From Rhodopirellula islandica (lineage in GTDB: Bacteria; Planctomycetota; Planctomycetia; Pirellulales; Pirellulaceae), in NCBI RefSeq assembly GCF_001027925.1, contig NZ_LECT01000040.1, positions 1 to 41,500 of the forward strand: a DNA stretch of 41,500 nucleotides. Direction: 5' to 3'. The translations under genes and the position numbers were made by a program. This document shows positions 28,301 through 36,997 of this stretch, one piece after another. Within the stretch, counting starts at the first letter, position 1. Each line of letters begins with the position of its first letter. The notes beneath the pieces are model-generated. The model was given only the letters and a program-made list of their open reading frames with translations, was not told where the DNA came from and searched no databases.

Positions 28301-28414
28301 GCCAAACTTCTCGCGTGCGTACTCGACGCCATGCTCGGAATCGACCTTTTCCAAGGCGGGGTCATTGGCGGGAAGGCGGGAAGTGGCGTTCGACTCGGGC
28401 AGAACAGTGGACAT
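25304..28414 (-). CDS. nrdJ: Adenosylcobalamin-dependent (class II) ribonucleotide reductase
   Basis: A 1036-residue enzyme that reduces ribonucleotides to deoxyribonucleotides with a B12-derived radical, independent of oxygen. The N-terminal part has [11 protein letters not shown]. The core has [21 protein letters not shown], carrying active-site cysteines and the radical-bearing segment, and later [19 protein letters not shown]. A TSCPD-type domain follows ([28 protein letters not shown]). The C-terminus ends in paired Cys motifs ([20 protein letters not shown]) typical of long class II enzymes and probably Zn-binding or redox-active. The ATG at 28414 has AAGGAG about 13 bases upstream, an unusually long spacing. 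It is a single gene; the cobalamin supply is not seen here. Confidence 0.97.
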   Translation of the reverse strand: [1036 protein letters not shown]

Positions 28415-28629
28415 AGCGCGTCACAAACTCCTTAAAGAGATCGTCCGTGGACGGTGCACCGGAAGTTGCCATTCGCGGTCCTCGCGAAACAACCGATTCC
28501 GTCAAATTTGAAATGAGAGCTGGCTGTCGCCACTGAGTGCCACTTCCGTGGGCGAAACGACCTGCCGGGTGATCCAAGGGTCGATTTCGGATCTTTGATC
28601 GTCAAAATCGATGCAAAATGATTTGCTAT

Positions 28630-28663
28630 CACTACCGGTAGTGGTTTACATGCCTTCGAGGCA
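28630..28663 (-). promoter_or_regulatory. Paired palindromes upstream of nrdJ (possible operator)
   Basis: A perfect 14-bp palindrome, CACTACCGGTAGTG (28630-28643), is followed by TGCCTTCGAGGCA (28651-28663). Their centres are about 20.5 bp apart, roughly two helical turns. They lie about 215-250 bp upstream of the nrdJ start. The first loosely resembles an NrdR box (CACTATATATAGTG type) but differs at its centre, so assignment to NrdR is only a guess. Confidence 0.4.
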
Positions 28664-29012
28664 CTACATGTGGGCGACGGCGGGAATATTAGAGGTTCCC
28701 AGGATTGTGTCAATCTCGAATTTCAAACTGCCGTAAACAACGATCAGCAATCGGTTTGCGCGCTGCTCCGAAATTGCACCCCAGGCATCTTCGGCCTCCT
28801 AACCGTCGACGTAAAGCTCGCTGTGGTGAAGAGTTAGTGAATCTCCCGTGAACACCGTTTGGCCTCGTGGAAAACTTGTCGGGAATCAATTTTTTCTTCT
28901 CATCACCTACCAACTACCCGGTCACTTGGGGAGATCGTGAGAGGTGGGTAAGAAGTAGTGGAAAGGGGATCAGGGGCTGCAGGGAATCAGGGAACAAGAG
29001 TCTGGTGGATCG

Positions 29013-29219
29013 ATTGAAAAAGTGAAATTGACAATTTGAAATTGTAAAATCGGAGGCGTGGGCTCTGACTTGCTCGGTGGGCTGCCTGGCGGGTGGATAC
29101 CTTGCTTGTTTCCAACGCCTCGGCCATGTGTCGGGGCAGGATCTGGCCTGCCACAGACGCTCGCTGAGCAGATCACAAGTCACTTTGCCATTTGCAATTG
29201 TCAATTTCGCTTTCTCAAT
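29013..29219. repeat. Inverted-repeat element, ATTGAAAAAG family (copy 2)
   Basis: The left arm (29013-29053) begins ATTGAAAAAGTGAAATTGAC. The right arm (29188-29219) is its imperfect complement and ends TTTCTCAAT. The loop, about 135 bp, is unrelated to that of the copy at 189-291. The segment 28664-29012 shows no gene or clear site. Confidence 0.75.
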
Positions 29220-29326
29220 GCTCGCCCGCTCCGCTCCCCAAACTTCGTTTCGGGAGAGGGGCGACAGGTGGAAAAACGCCAACCAGCCATATCAAAAACG
29301 GCACGACCTCGGAGGCTGAAGGGACT

Positions 29327-29410
<84 letters not shown>

Positions 29411-29727
29411 AAAAACCACTGTGGCCCTGAGCTTCGGAGGCCCTTTCCCACTTCACGCCTTGACCGGTGTGGCGGGATCCGATTATCGTCAGACGCATGA
29501 GCGGACAACTTTGCCTCCTACTGAATCTCGACCTCAGCCTTCTAGCGAACGGCCTGAGCGGATTCGTGGTGGACGCCTGACGGCGGTTGTCTTAATTTTC
29601 CATCGAATGAATTTGCCCGGGCCGCACTTGCCGCGACTCGGGTTTTTTTGTGCCCGAATCCCTGTGTGGCGGGTGCGATTCGGGGGCTCCGAAGTTTATC
29701 TTCTCCCCTTTCCGAGATTGCAGTCCC

Positions 29728-31353
29728 ATGTCTGACCAACCGACACCTGATGCCATGACCCAGTCCGCCGAATCCCAGTCTGCCGATTCCCCAGCCACCG
29801 AGAACTTGGCCACTCGCCAAATTCGAATCTTTGACACCACGCTGCGTGATGGCGAGCAATCGCCCGGTGCCAGCATGAACTTGGCGGAGAAGCTCGAGGT
29901 TGCGTCGGCGCTGGTTGATTTGGGGGTCGACATCATCGAAGCCGGTTTCCCAATCGCTTCCCCAGGGGATTTCGAATCGGTCCGGCAAATCGCCACCACG
30001 ATTCGCGGGGCCACCATCTGCGGGTTGGCTCGTTGTGCAGAGAAGGACATCGACCGGGCGTGGGAAGCGCTGAAGACGGCTCCTCAGGCTCGCATCCACG
30101 TGTTCTTGGCCACCAGCGCGATTCACCGCGAATTCAAACTGCGGATGACACCGGACGAGATCGTCGAACGAGCCGTGGCTGGGGTTCGCCGCGCCGCTTC
30201 GCATTGCGACGACGTGGAGTTCTCGCCCGAAGACGCCTGCCGGACCGAGCACGATTTCCTGTGCCGCGTCGTCGAAGCCGCAATTGACGCCGGAGCCACC
30301 ACCATCAATGTGCCCGACACAGTCGGCTACACCACGCCAGGCGAAATCTTCGACCGCTTCAAAATGTTGCGGGACCGGGTGCCGAACATGGACAAAGCCG
30401 TCTTGAGCACGCACTGCCATGATGACTTGGGCATGGCGGTTGCCAACTCGCTGGCCGCCGTGGACGCCGGGGCCGGACAAATCGAATGCACGATCAACGG
30501 CATCGGAGAACGAGCCGGCAACGCGGCGCTCGAAGAATTGGTGATGGCGATGAAGACCCGCCAGGACTTCTATCACTGCCAAACCAACATCAATTCAAAA
30601 CGCTTGGTCCCCGTCAGCCGCTTGGTCAGCAAAACGACGGGCATCAATGTGCAACGCAACAAAGCGATCGTCGGTCGCAACGCGTTCGCACACGAATCTG
30701 GCATTCACCAAGACGGGATGTTGAAGGAACGCACCACCTACGAAATCATGTCGCCCGAAGAAGTCGGCTTCACCAAAACCGATTTGGTCTTGGGCAAACA
30801 CAGTGGACGCGCCGCACTGGCTGATCGTGCCAAGCAATTGGGCATGACGTTGACCGGGGAACAGTTGCAAGAGGTCTTCGAAGCCTTCAAAGAACTCGCC
30901 GACAAGAAAAAGGAGATCTACGACGGTGACATCGTCGCGTTGGTCCAACAGAAAATCAGCGAAACCGTCGCTCCGGAATGGACCCTGATCGATTACGAAG
31001 TCACCAGCGGCAAGAACCAAACCCCGAACGTGCGGGTCACCCTGCGACGTGACGAGCAAGACTTCACGGAACAGGTTGCTCAGGGCGACGGACCGATTGA
31101 CGCCGCGTTTTGGGCGGTCGAAAAAATCACCGGCATTCAACTCGTCTGCAAAGACTTCCGGGTCCGCAGTGCCACGCTCGGTCGTGACGCGATCGGCGAA
31201 GTCAACTTGGAAGTCGAGCACGAGGGCAAGACTTATCGCGGGACTGGCGTCAGCACGGACAGTGTCGAGAGCACGATCCTGGCCATGCTGAATGCGATCA
31301 ACCGCGTCGTCGCGGGAATCGCTTCCGATCCAGGCGAATTGCCTCAGCCCTGA
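29728..31353 (+). CDS. leuA: 2-isopropylmalate synthase
   Basis: A 541-residue enzyme that condenses acetyl-CoA with 2-oxoisovalerate in the first step of leucine synthesis. FDTTLRDGEQSPG (35-47) gives the metal and substrate site, and STHCHDDLGMAVANSLAA near residues 227-244 gives two metal-binding histidines. The Gly-rich NGIGERAGNAALEE and NAFAHESGIHQDG are conserved. The C-terminal about 150 residues form the LeuA regulatory domain (APEWTLIDYEV, RGTGVSTDSVESTI), the usual site of leucine feedback inhibition. The start is set at the ATG at 29728; the frame is open further upstream but that part is not conserved-looking. There are no other leu genes nearby. A homocitrate or citramalate synthase is less likely. 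Confidence 0.94.
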   Translation: MSDQPTPDAMTQSAESQSADSPATENLATRQIRIFDTTLRDGEQSPGASMNLAEKLEVASALVDLGVDIIEAGFPIASPGDFESVRQIATTIRGATICGLARCAEKDIDRAWEALKTAPQARIHVFLATSAIHREFKLRMTPDEIVERAVAGVRRAASHCDDVEFSPEDACRTEHDFLCRVVEAAIDAGATTINVPDTVGYTTPGEIFDRFKMLRDRVPNMDKAVLSTHCHDDLGMAVANSLAAVDAGAGQIECTINGIGERAGNAALEELVMAMKTRQDFYHCQTNINSKRLVPVSRLVSKTTGINVQRNKAIVGRNAFAHESGIHQDGMLKERTTYEIMSPEEVGFTKTDLVLGKHSGRAALADRAKQLGMTLTGEQLQEVFEAFKELADKKKEIYDGDIVALVQQKISETVAPEWTLIDYEVTSGKNQTPNVRVTLRRDEQDFTEQVAQGDGPIDAAFWAVEKITGIQLVCKDFRVRSATLGRDAIGEVNLEVEHEGKTYRGTGVSTDSVESTILAMLNAINRVVAGIASDPGELPQP

Positions 31354-31425
31354 TCGCGAAGTTGATTGAACGCCGAGCTCGGTTTGGTTCTTCGGAAGTG
31401 CTCCCGAAACGCAAGCCTTTCTAAC

Positions 31426-31819
31426 AACCGAGCCATCCGAATTATTGGCGAATCCGGCTACCAGTAGGCCGGACCGCAGCGAAGCGGAGTTCCGGCAGCG
31501 CAGAGTAGAACAGTTGTCTCAACTGTTTGCGTGCCAGGGACCAACTCGTCGAGCAGCATGACGCGATCGTGAGCATGGTTGGACGCAGAGGCGGGGAGAC
31601 GCAGGGGCGCAGAGTGCCGGACAATTCCAGTCACCCAATCGCGAGATTCAACGCAACTGCTTCCCGCTGATCCTCTCACTCCTCTTGAGCGATCCCATGC
31701 GTCTCTGCGCCCTGGCGTCTCTGCGTCAAGAAACATCCCACCGCTCAGCACGGCAAGGCACGAAACGCAAGCCTCTCCAACAACCGAGCCATCCGAATTC
31801 TTGGCGAATCCGGCTACCA
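31426..31819 (+). repeat. Long repeat unit, copy A, with flanking 27-bp motifs
   Basis: A unit of about 355 bp starts with AACCGAGCCATCCGAATT and ends at a second copy of that motif (31782-31819). Internal parts, in order, are a GCCGG...CCGGC hairpin, the GAGTAGAAC structured repeat, GACGCAGAGGCG paired at a distance with GCGTCTCTGCGTC, and CAGTCACCCAATCGCGAG. Three more full or partial units lie at 34671-35668. It fills the spacer between the leuA and htrA-like stops; no gene is seen. Confidence 0.88.
31509..31527. ncRNA. Hairpin of the GAGTAGAAC structured repeat, type G-C
   Basis: AACAGTTG and CAACTGTT pair over 8 bp around TCT. Compared with 9831-9849, the fifth base pair is G-C in place of T-A, so both strands changed together. 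Identical hairpins are at 34959-34977 and 35327-35345. Transcription has not been shown; the label is a hypothesis. Confidence 0.35.
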
Positions 31820-31851
31820 GCGTGGTGTTCGAGCTGGCCTACAACCTCGCT

Positions 31852-33354
31852 CTATCGATCCAAGTTTTCGGGTCGGCGTTTGAGCCTCACCTCGACCGTC
31901 ATCGGTTCCCCGTCCCGAGTCAGTTCCACGTTGAGCAACGTTCCATGCCCCAGATTCGCGATCAGACGCATCAAGTGCCCGACATCGCTGACTCGCACAC
32001 CGTCGACTTTCAGCACGATGTCGCCGACGTCCAGCCCCGCGATCGCGGCCGGTGAATCTTCGCCGGTCACCCCAGAAATCAGGGCCCCGCGAACTCGCAG
32101 GTCCTCCCCGCGATGCATCGAATCCGGGACCTCTGACAACAGAACCCCCAGCCATCCGCGTTCCACCTTGCCCGTTTCACGAATCCGATCATAGATCTGG
32201 CGAGTCACGTTGCTGGGGATCGAAAAGCTGACGCCTTGATAAGTGTCACCGACAATCGCTGTGTTGATGCCAACCAAACGCCCGCGAGCGTCGACCAACG
32301 GGCCGCCACTGTTGCCTGGATTGACGGCCACATCGCTTTGCATGAAGTCTTGGTACCGGGCGCTGGAACCGTGTTGCACACCCGCCCGAACGACCCGGTG
32401 TTTGCCGCTCAAAATCCCAAACGTGATCGTGCGATCCAAACCAAAGGGACTGCCCACCGCCCAAACTGGTGACCCCACCCGCAACGCATCGCTGTCGCCC
32501 CAAGCGATCGGAATCAAACCGTCCGCGTGGACTTTCAACACCGCCAAATCGGTGGGTGTGTCACTGCCCACCAACGCGGCGGGCAAACGTCGCCCATCAC
32601 TGAGCGTCACACTGATCGCGACGCCATCGGCGATCACATGCCGGTTGGTCAAGATGTAGCCGCTCTCGTCGATGACCACACCGCTGCCTTGGTCGGACAA
32701 GGTGTAACTGTCTTCGCCGAGCAAACGCTGCAGGCTGCGATCTTCCTCGGAAACGGATCGTTCGACGTCGATGTGAACCACGGTGGGGCCCACCGCGGAC
32801 GTGACCATCTCATACGCTCGACTGAGAGAATCCAGCGAGACGTTTCGCAAACCTTCGACGCCGGTTTCATTTTCGGCACGCATCTCGCCGCGATGCCAGG
32901 CGTATCGAATCTCTTCAACGATGTGCGGGACGCTGTACCGAGCCAGCAACAACATCAGTGCCATCGTGGCCAACAGTGTCAGGCTCTGCAAAACCGGATG
33001 CGGTTGCACCGTGACTGACGGGCCGCTCTCGGCATCCGACCGCGGTTCGTCAGCCGATGAACTGGCAACAGGTGGGCTGGCAACAGGTGGAGAAGGGCAT
33101 TCCGAGTGACTGTCGTCTCGCGCGGAGGACGAATCCGCAGGGAAGTTGCCGAAACAAAATCCAGCCGCCTCCATCTCGGGATCCGACGAAGGCTCCTCCG
33201 CCTGAGAACCCTCCCACCCAGATCTCATCCCGTCTTTGGCCGCGTTCAGCATGGCTGATTCGGCATCTTGATCCGCCGAGAACACCGAAGGCACAGGGAT
33301 GGGCGTGATCCCATCGAGCGACATCGGTTCGTCAGAGGGCTGGTCGTTTCGCAT
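31852..33354 (-). CDS. HtrA/DegP-like membrane-anchored serine protease with PDZ domain
   Basis: A 500-residue S1C protease likely involved in envelope protein quality control. Residues 1-118 are a hydrophilic, Ser/Pro/Glu-rich cytoplasmic tail with a repeated PPVAS pair. A membrane segment lies at about 121-143 (LLATMALMLLL). The trypsin-like domain follows with H239 (LTNRHVIADG), D269 (PTDLAVLK) and S349 (NPGNSGGP). One PDZ domain fills about 390-490 (RGALISGVTGEDSPAAIAGL). A type II topology would place the protease outside the cytoplasm. The start is the ATG at 33354, with GGAA upstream; TTG at 33390 is in frame but less likely. The long N-terminal tail is unusual for HtrA. Confidence 0.92.
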   Translation of the reverse strand: MRNDQPSDEPMSLDGITPIPVPSVFSADQDAESAMLNAAKDGMRSGWEGSQAEEPSSDPEMEAAGFCFGNFPADSSSARDDSHSECPSPPVASPPVASSSADEPRSDAESGPSVTVQPHPVLQSLTLLATMALMLLLARYSVPHIVEEIRYAWHRGEMRAENETGVEGLRNVSLDSLSRAYEMVTSAVGPTVVHIDVERSVSEEDRSLQRLLGEDSYTLSDQGSGVVIDESGYILTNRHVIADGVAISVTLSDGRRLPAALVGSDTPTDLAVLKVHADGLIPIAWGDSDALRVGSPVWAVGSPFGLDRTITFGILSGKHRVVRAGVQHGSSARYQDFMQSDVAVNPGNSGGPLVDARGRLVGINTAIVGDTYQGVSFSIPSNVTRQIYDRIRETGKVERGWLGVLLSEVPDSMHRGEDLRVRGALISGVTGEDSPAAIAGLDVGDIVLKVDGVRVSDVGHLMRLIANLGHGTLLNVELTRDGEPMTVEVRLKRRPENLDR

Positions 33355-33920
33355 GGCCACAATTCCAAAAGGAAGGCGTTCCAGATCCAAAACTGAAACG
33401 AGGAAGTGCTGGTCCCCGTGGGAGAGATGCAGTCAGGGAGGGAGCCTGATTGTAGCGACCTGGCGAAGCGACTTCGTAACAATTTTGGTTCACACCGCAC
33501 GGCAGAGGGGTCCACGAGCACAGAGGGGGGCCGATCGCAGCGATTTTCGCAGCTGAAACGTCTCGGATTGGGGCTGCCGCAGCGCGAACCCCCTTTCGGA
33601 CGTCATCGAAGCGTTTTCAAACCTAGACTTGCTGCGCGCGTTCCGTGCGCGGTCAAACAAAATCGGTTTGAAAGCTCCCAAGAATTGGATCTCCATTCGT
33701 GCATCCGTTGTGTTGATGTTTGCCGGAGCAACCCTGCTGTCCTGACCACCCAAACACCGACTTCGAACCTTTGTGAGAAGATTCCACCGCCTGGTCTTCT
33801 GGAATGTCCGATATCTAGGTGTGTCCCGGACACCGATTGCCTCCCAGCAAGGTTTGCCCAAAGCAAACAAGTGGTTCCACGGACGACCAAATTAAACCAA
33901 ACCTTCCATGGAGATTCCCT
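33355..33920. other. Divergent spacer HtrA-like / Cys-rich protein
   Basis: The spacer of about 566 bp shows no convincing gene and no member of the repeat families seen elsewhere. A GGAG ribosome site (33910-33913) belongs to the Cys-rich gene. Confidence 0.45.
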
Positions 33921-34433
33921 ATGAGCCGTTTCCTCGTTCCTGCCGTTTTGGCTTTGGCTGTTGTTGCTTGTAACGTTCAAGAAGCAAGTGCTTTCGGACA
34001 CCTGAAATCGTTGTTCGGCGGATGTGACAGCGGATGTGACGTCGCTTGCGAACCAACTTGCGGTTGCGAGCCAATTTGCGAACCCGTTTGCGGTTGCGAA
34101 GTCATCGAACCTTGCTGTGCACCCAAACAAGGCTTGCTGCAGCGTTTGTTCGCTAAGAAGCATGGCTGCGACGCTTGCTGCGAACCAGTTTGTGAGCCAG
34201 TTTGCGGATGCGAATCCGTTTGCGAACCAGTTTGTGGTTGCGAAGTTGTCGATCCTTGCTGTGACAGCGCACCTTGCTGCGACCGTCCCGTCTTGGGCAT
34301 GTTCAAGAAGCTGTTCAGCCGCAAGAACGCTTGCTGCGACAGCGGATGTGACATCGTTGAGCCAACTTGCGGTTGCGAATACATCGAGCCTTCCTGTGGC
34401 TTCGAAGCACCAGCTTGCGGATGCGGACACTGA
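33921..34433 (+). CDS. Small secreted cysteine-rich repeat protein
   Basis: A 170-residue protein with signal peptide SRFLVPAVLALAVVACNVQEASA. The mature part is an alternation of Cys motifs (CGCEPICEPVCGCE, CDSGCD, PCCD) with two basic spacers (LLQRLFAKKHG and MFKKLFSRKNA). No enzyme motif is visible. The Cys pattern and the CGC-type end recall the C-terminus of the YTV protein, 11 kb away, and similar small proteins are frequent in Pirellulaceae genomes as far as I recall. A role in the disulphide-linked envelope is inference. GGAG lies 7 bases before the ATG, and a strong terminator follows the stop at 80 bp. Confidence 0.85.
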   Translation: MSRFLVPAVLALAVVACNVQEASAFGHLKSLFGGCDSGCDVACEPTCGCEPICEPVCGCEVIEPCCAPKQGLLQRLFAKKHGCDACCEPVCEPVCGCESVCEPVCGCEVVDPCCDSAPCCDRPVLGMFKKLFSRKNACCDSGCDIVEPTCGCEYIEPSCGFEAPACGCGH

Positions 34434-34513
34434 TCCGTCCGACGCAACACTGACTCAAATGACCCCGTTCGTGTACGAAGCCACGAACTGAGTCGCCCTT
34501 GAGATTCCGATTG

Positions 34514-34558
34514 CCCTCGTGTTTGAAACCTCGGTTTCGAACGCGAGGGTTTTTCTTT
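34514..34558 (+). terminator. Intrinsic terminator of the Cys-rich gene
   Basis: CCCTCGTGTTTGAAACC (34514-34530) pairs with GGTTTCGAACGCGAGGG (34533-34549), with only G-T type mismatches, and TTTTTCTTT follows (34550-34558). It is a strong rho-independent terminator for a short monocistronic mRNA. Confidence 0.92.
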
Positions 34559-34627
34559 GCGCGCTGATCAAGTGTGGCATCGGCAGTTGATGGAGTGCGT
34601 CTCGCAGATGGAGCGATCTGCCGATGG

Positions 34628-34670
34628 GCGATAGCCCACGGTCACCGAAGACGAACCGAACGCGATCGCC
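34628..34670 (+). repeat. Dispersed CCCACGGTCACCGAAGACG motif
   Basis: Third copy of the motif also at 9235-9281 and 12069-12111. It directly precedes the partial long repeat unit starting at 34671. Confidence 0.7.
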
Positions 34671-35668
34671 AGCATGGTTCGACGCAGAGGCGGGGAGGCG
34701 CGGAGACGCAGAGTGCCGGACGACTCCAGTCACCCAATCGCGAGATTCCAAGCCACTGCTTCCCGCCGAACCTCTCACTCCTCTCGAGCGATCCCATGCG
34801 TCTCTGCGCCCTGGCGTCTCTGCGTCAAGAAACATTCCAACGCTCATTGAGGCACGAAACGCAGGCCTCTCAAACAACCGAGCCATCCGAATTCTTGGCG
34901 AATCCGGCTACAAGTAGGCCGGACCGCAGCGAAGCGGAGTTCCGGCAGCGCAGAGTAGAACAGTTGTCTCAACTGTTTGCGTGAAGGGACCGACTCGTCG
35001 CGCGGCACGACGCGATCGTGAGCATGGTTCGACGCAGAGGCGGAGAGGCGGGGAGGCGCAGAGTGCCGGATGATTCCAGTCACCCAATCGCGAGATTCCA
35101 AGCAACTGCTTCCCGCTGATCCTCTTACTCCTCTCGAGCGATCCCACGCGTCTCTGCGCCCATGCGTCTCTGCGTCTCTGCGTCTCTGCGTCAAGAAACA
35201 TCCCACCGATCAGCACGGCACGAAACGCAGGCCTCTCAAGCAACCGAGCCATCCGAATTCTTGGCGAATCCGGCTACCAATGTAGGCCGGACCGCAGCGA
35301 AGCGGAGTTCCGGCAGCGCAGAGTAGAACAGTTGTCTCAACTGTTTGCGTGAAGGGGACCGACTCGTCGAGCGGCATGACGCGATCGTGAGCATGGTTGG
35401 ACGCAGAGGCGGGGAGGCGCAGAGTGCCGGACAATTCCAGTCACCCAATCGCGAGATTCAACGCAACGGCTTCCCGCTGAGCCTCTCTCTCCTCTCGAGC
35501 AATCCCATGCGTCTCTGCGTCCTGGCGTCTCTGCGTCAAGAAACATCCCACCGCTCAGCACGTCACGACACGCAAGCCTCTCAAGCAACCGAGCCATCCG
35601 AATTCTTGGCGAATCCGGCTACCAGCGTGACGATCCGAATTCTTGGCGAATCCGGCTACCAGTAGGTT
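34671..35668 (+). repeat. Array of about 350-bp direct repeats (partial unit, two full units, tail)
   Basis: A partial unit (34671-34874) lacks the start. Full units span 34875-35240 and 35241-35585, and a tail of two 27-bp motifs ends at 35668. Unit joints carry CAACCGAGCCATCCGAATTC. Each full unit contains the structured hairpin, the GCAGAGGCG / CGTCTCTGCG long inverted pair, and CAGTCACCCAATCGCGAG. Small expansions of CGTCTCTG occur near 35160-35190. Copy A lies 3.2 kb upstream. The array ends 13 bp before the purM stop. Short ORFs within it are not credible genes. Confidence 0.92.
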
Positions 35669-35680
35669 CCGGCAGCGCCC

Positions 35681-36760
35681 TCAGGCGTCCTTGTAAACGA
35701 CCTTCGACGAACCTTCCACGATCCGGCCGATCGGTGAGCAAGTGATGCCGGCCTCGGAAAGCTGGCTGGCGACGCTGGCGGCGTAATACTCATTGACCAC
35801 CACGGCCATGCCGATGCCCATGTTGAACACGCGCCGCATCTCGGACGTGGCCACGTCACCGGTTTGTTGCAACCAGCGGAAGATGGGGTTGGGCGTCCAA
35901 GCGTTCGGATCGATCTCCGCGTTCACGCCTGGCGGCAAGATCCGGTCCAGGTTCTCTTCGATCCCACCACCGGTGATGTGAGCGATCCCGTGAAGGACTT
36001 GCTTGACGCGGTAATGAGACTGGATCGCACGAATCGCCGAGACATAAATTTTGGTCGGACGCAGGCAAACCTGAGCGAGCGTTTCAGGTGACGAGCTGTC
36101 TTCGTTCAGTTCGTCAATCACATCGCTCCATTGATGCCCATGATCAGCGATGATTTTTCGAACCAGGGAGAACCCGTTGCTGTGCAGCCCGGACGCTTGC
36201 AGTCCCAACACGACATCGCCTGGGGCGATCAGGTGCCCATCGACCAACCGCTTGCGTTCAACGACACCGACCGCAAAACCGGCCAAGTCATAATCTTCCG
36301 TGCCGTACATGTCGGGCATGATCGCGGTTTCGCCACCAAGCAGGGCGAGATCCCCATCGACGCAGCCATCGCTGATGCCTTGGACGATGCGTTCCAAGCG
36401 AGCTGGATCGTCTCGTCCCATCGCGACGTAATCGAGGAAGAACAGCGGCTCGGCGCCGGTGCAGATCAAATCGTTGACGCACATCGCGACCAGGTCGATT
36501 CCCACCGTTTCGTGCTGGTTCATCGTTTGAGCGATTTTCAGCTTGGTCCCGACCCCATCGGTGCCGCTGACCAAGACGGGTTCTTCGTAATTCCGAGCGA
36601 ACAGTTTGCCGGGAAAATCCAGGCGAAACAGTCCCGCGAAACCACCGTCGCTGGGCATGACGCGAGGGCTGAACGTACGGTGCATCAGCCGAGGCAAGCG
36701 GCTCATCGATTCAGCGTAGACATCCAGATCGACGCCGGCGTCTTTGTAGGTCGAAGCCAT
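35681..36760 (-). CDS. purM: Phosphoribosylformylglycinamidine cyclo-ligase (AIR synthase)
   Basis: A 359-residue enzyme that closes the imidazole ring of AIR using ATP in purine synthesis. It starts [10 protein letters not shown], as PurM does. [10 protein letters not shown] (65-74) is the metal- and ATP-binding loop, [12 protein letters not shown] and [10 protein letters not shown] (88-111) line the active site, [12 protein letters not shown] follows, and the C-terminal half has [12 protein letters not shown] and [13 protein letters not shown]. Length is normal for the family. The start is the ATG at 36760; a TTG at 36817 would add a non-family leader. No other pur genes are nearby. The 3' end touches the repeat array. 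It is divergent from the 891-residue protein. Confidence 0.96.
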   Translation of the reverse strand: MASTYKDAGVDLDVYAESMSRLPRLMHRTFSPRVMPSDGGFAGLFRLDFPGKLFARNYEEPVLVSGTDGVGTKLKIAQTMNQHETVGIDLVAMCVNDLICTGAEPLFFLDYVAMGRDDPARLERIVQGISDGCVDGDLALLGGETAIMPDMYGTEDYDLAGFAVGVVERKRLVDGHLIAPGDVVLGLQASGLHSNGFSLVRKIIADHGHQWSDVIDELNEDSSSPETLAQVCLRPTKIYVSAIRAIQSHYRVKQVLHGIAHITGGGIEENLDRILPPGVNAEIDPNAWTPNPIFRWLQQTGDVATSEMRRVFNMGIGMAVVVNEYYAASVASQLSEAGITCSPIGRIVEGSSKVVYKDA

Positions 36761-36925
36761 GAACGAGAAATTTGACGGGGAGAACGGGCTAGGAAACGCC
36801 CAATCATGACCGCCCAACCCCGAAATGACGAGACCGGGCCCCGAATTGCCTTGAGATATTCCGTTTTGCTGCCCGAAAGCCGAATTCGCCAGCCGAAACG
36901 GCCTGTTGATTCACTCGAGTTCACA

Positions 36926-36997
36926 ACCCGACGCGTGAGCGAGGGACCCACAGGCTCGTTGCAATCGCACACGATCCCTCGCTCATGCTTCGGGTTA
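36926..36997. repeat. Imperfect palindrome with 22-bp arms upstream of purM
   Basis: The left arm, 36926-36947, starts AACCCGACGCGTGAGCGAGG. The right arm, 36976-36997, matches its complement at 20 of 22 positions. Weaker complementarity extends outward (CTGTTGATTCA and TTCAATCAACA). A half copy is at 9197. It sits in the 470-bp purM / membrane-protein divergent spacer, which shows nothing else. Confidence 0.75.

Noticed and set aside
25220..28435. 1071-codon open frame opposite nrdJ
   Set aside because: It lies fully antisense to a clear ribonucleotide reductase gene and its translation has no recognisable domain; it arises from codon bias.
28415..28620. Cobalamin riboswitch upstream of nrdJ
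   Set aside because: The leader has a short AGCCAG but lacks the B12-box and the conserved core sequence, so it cannot be supported.
34844..35252. Several 70-120-codon ORFs inside the long repeats
   Set aside because: They repeat with each unit, appear on both strands and overlap each other; they follow from the repeats, not from coding selection.
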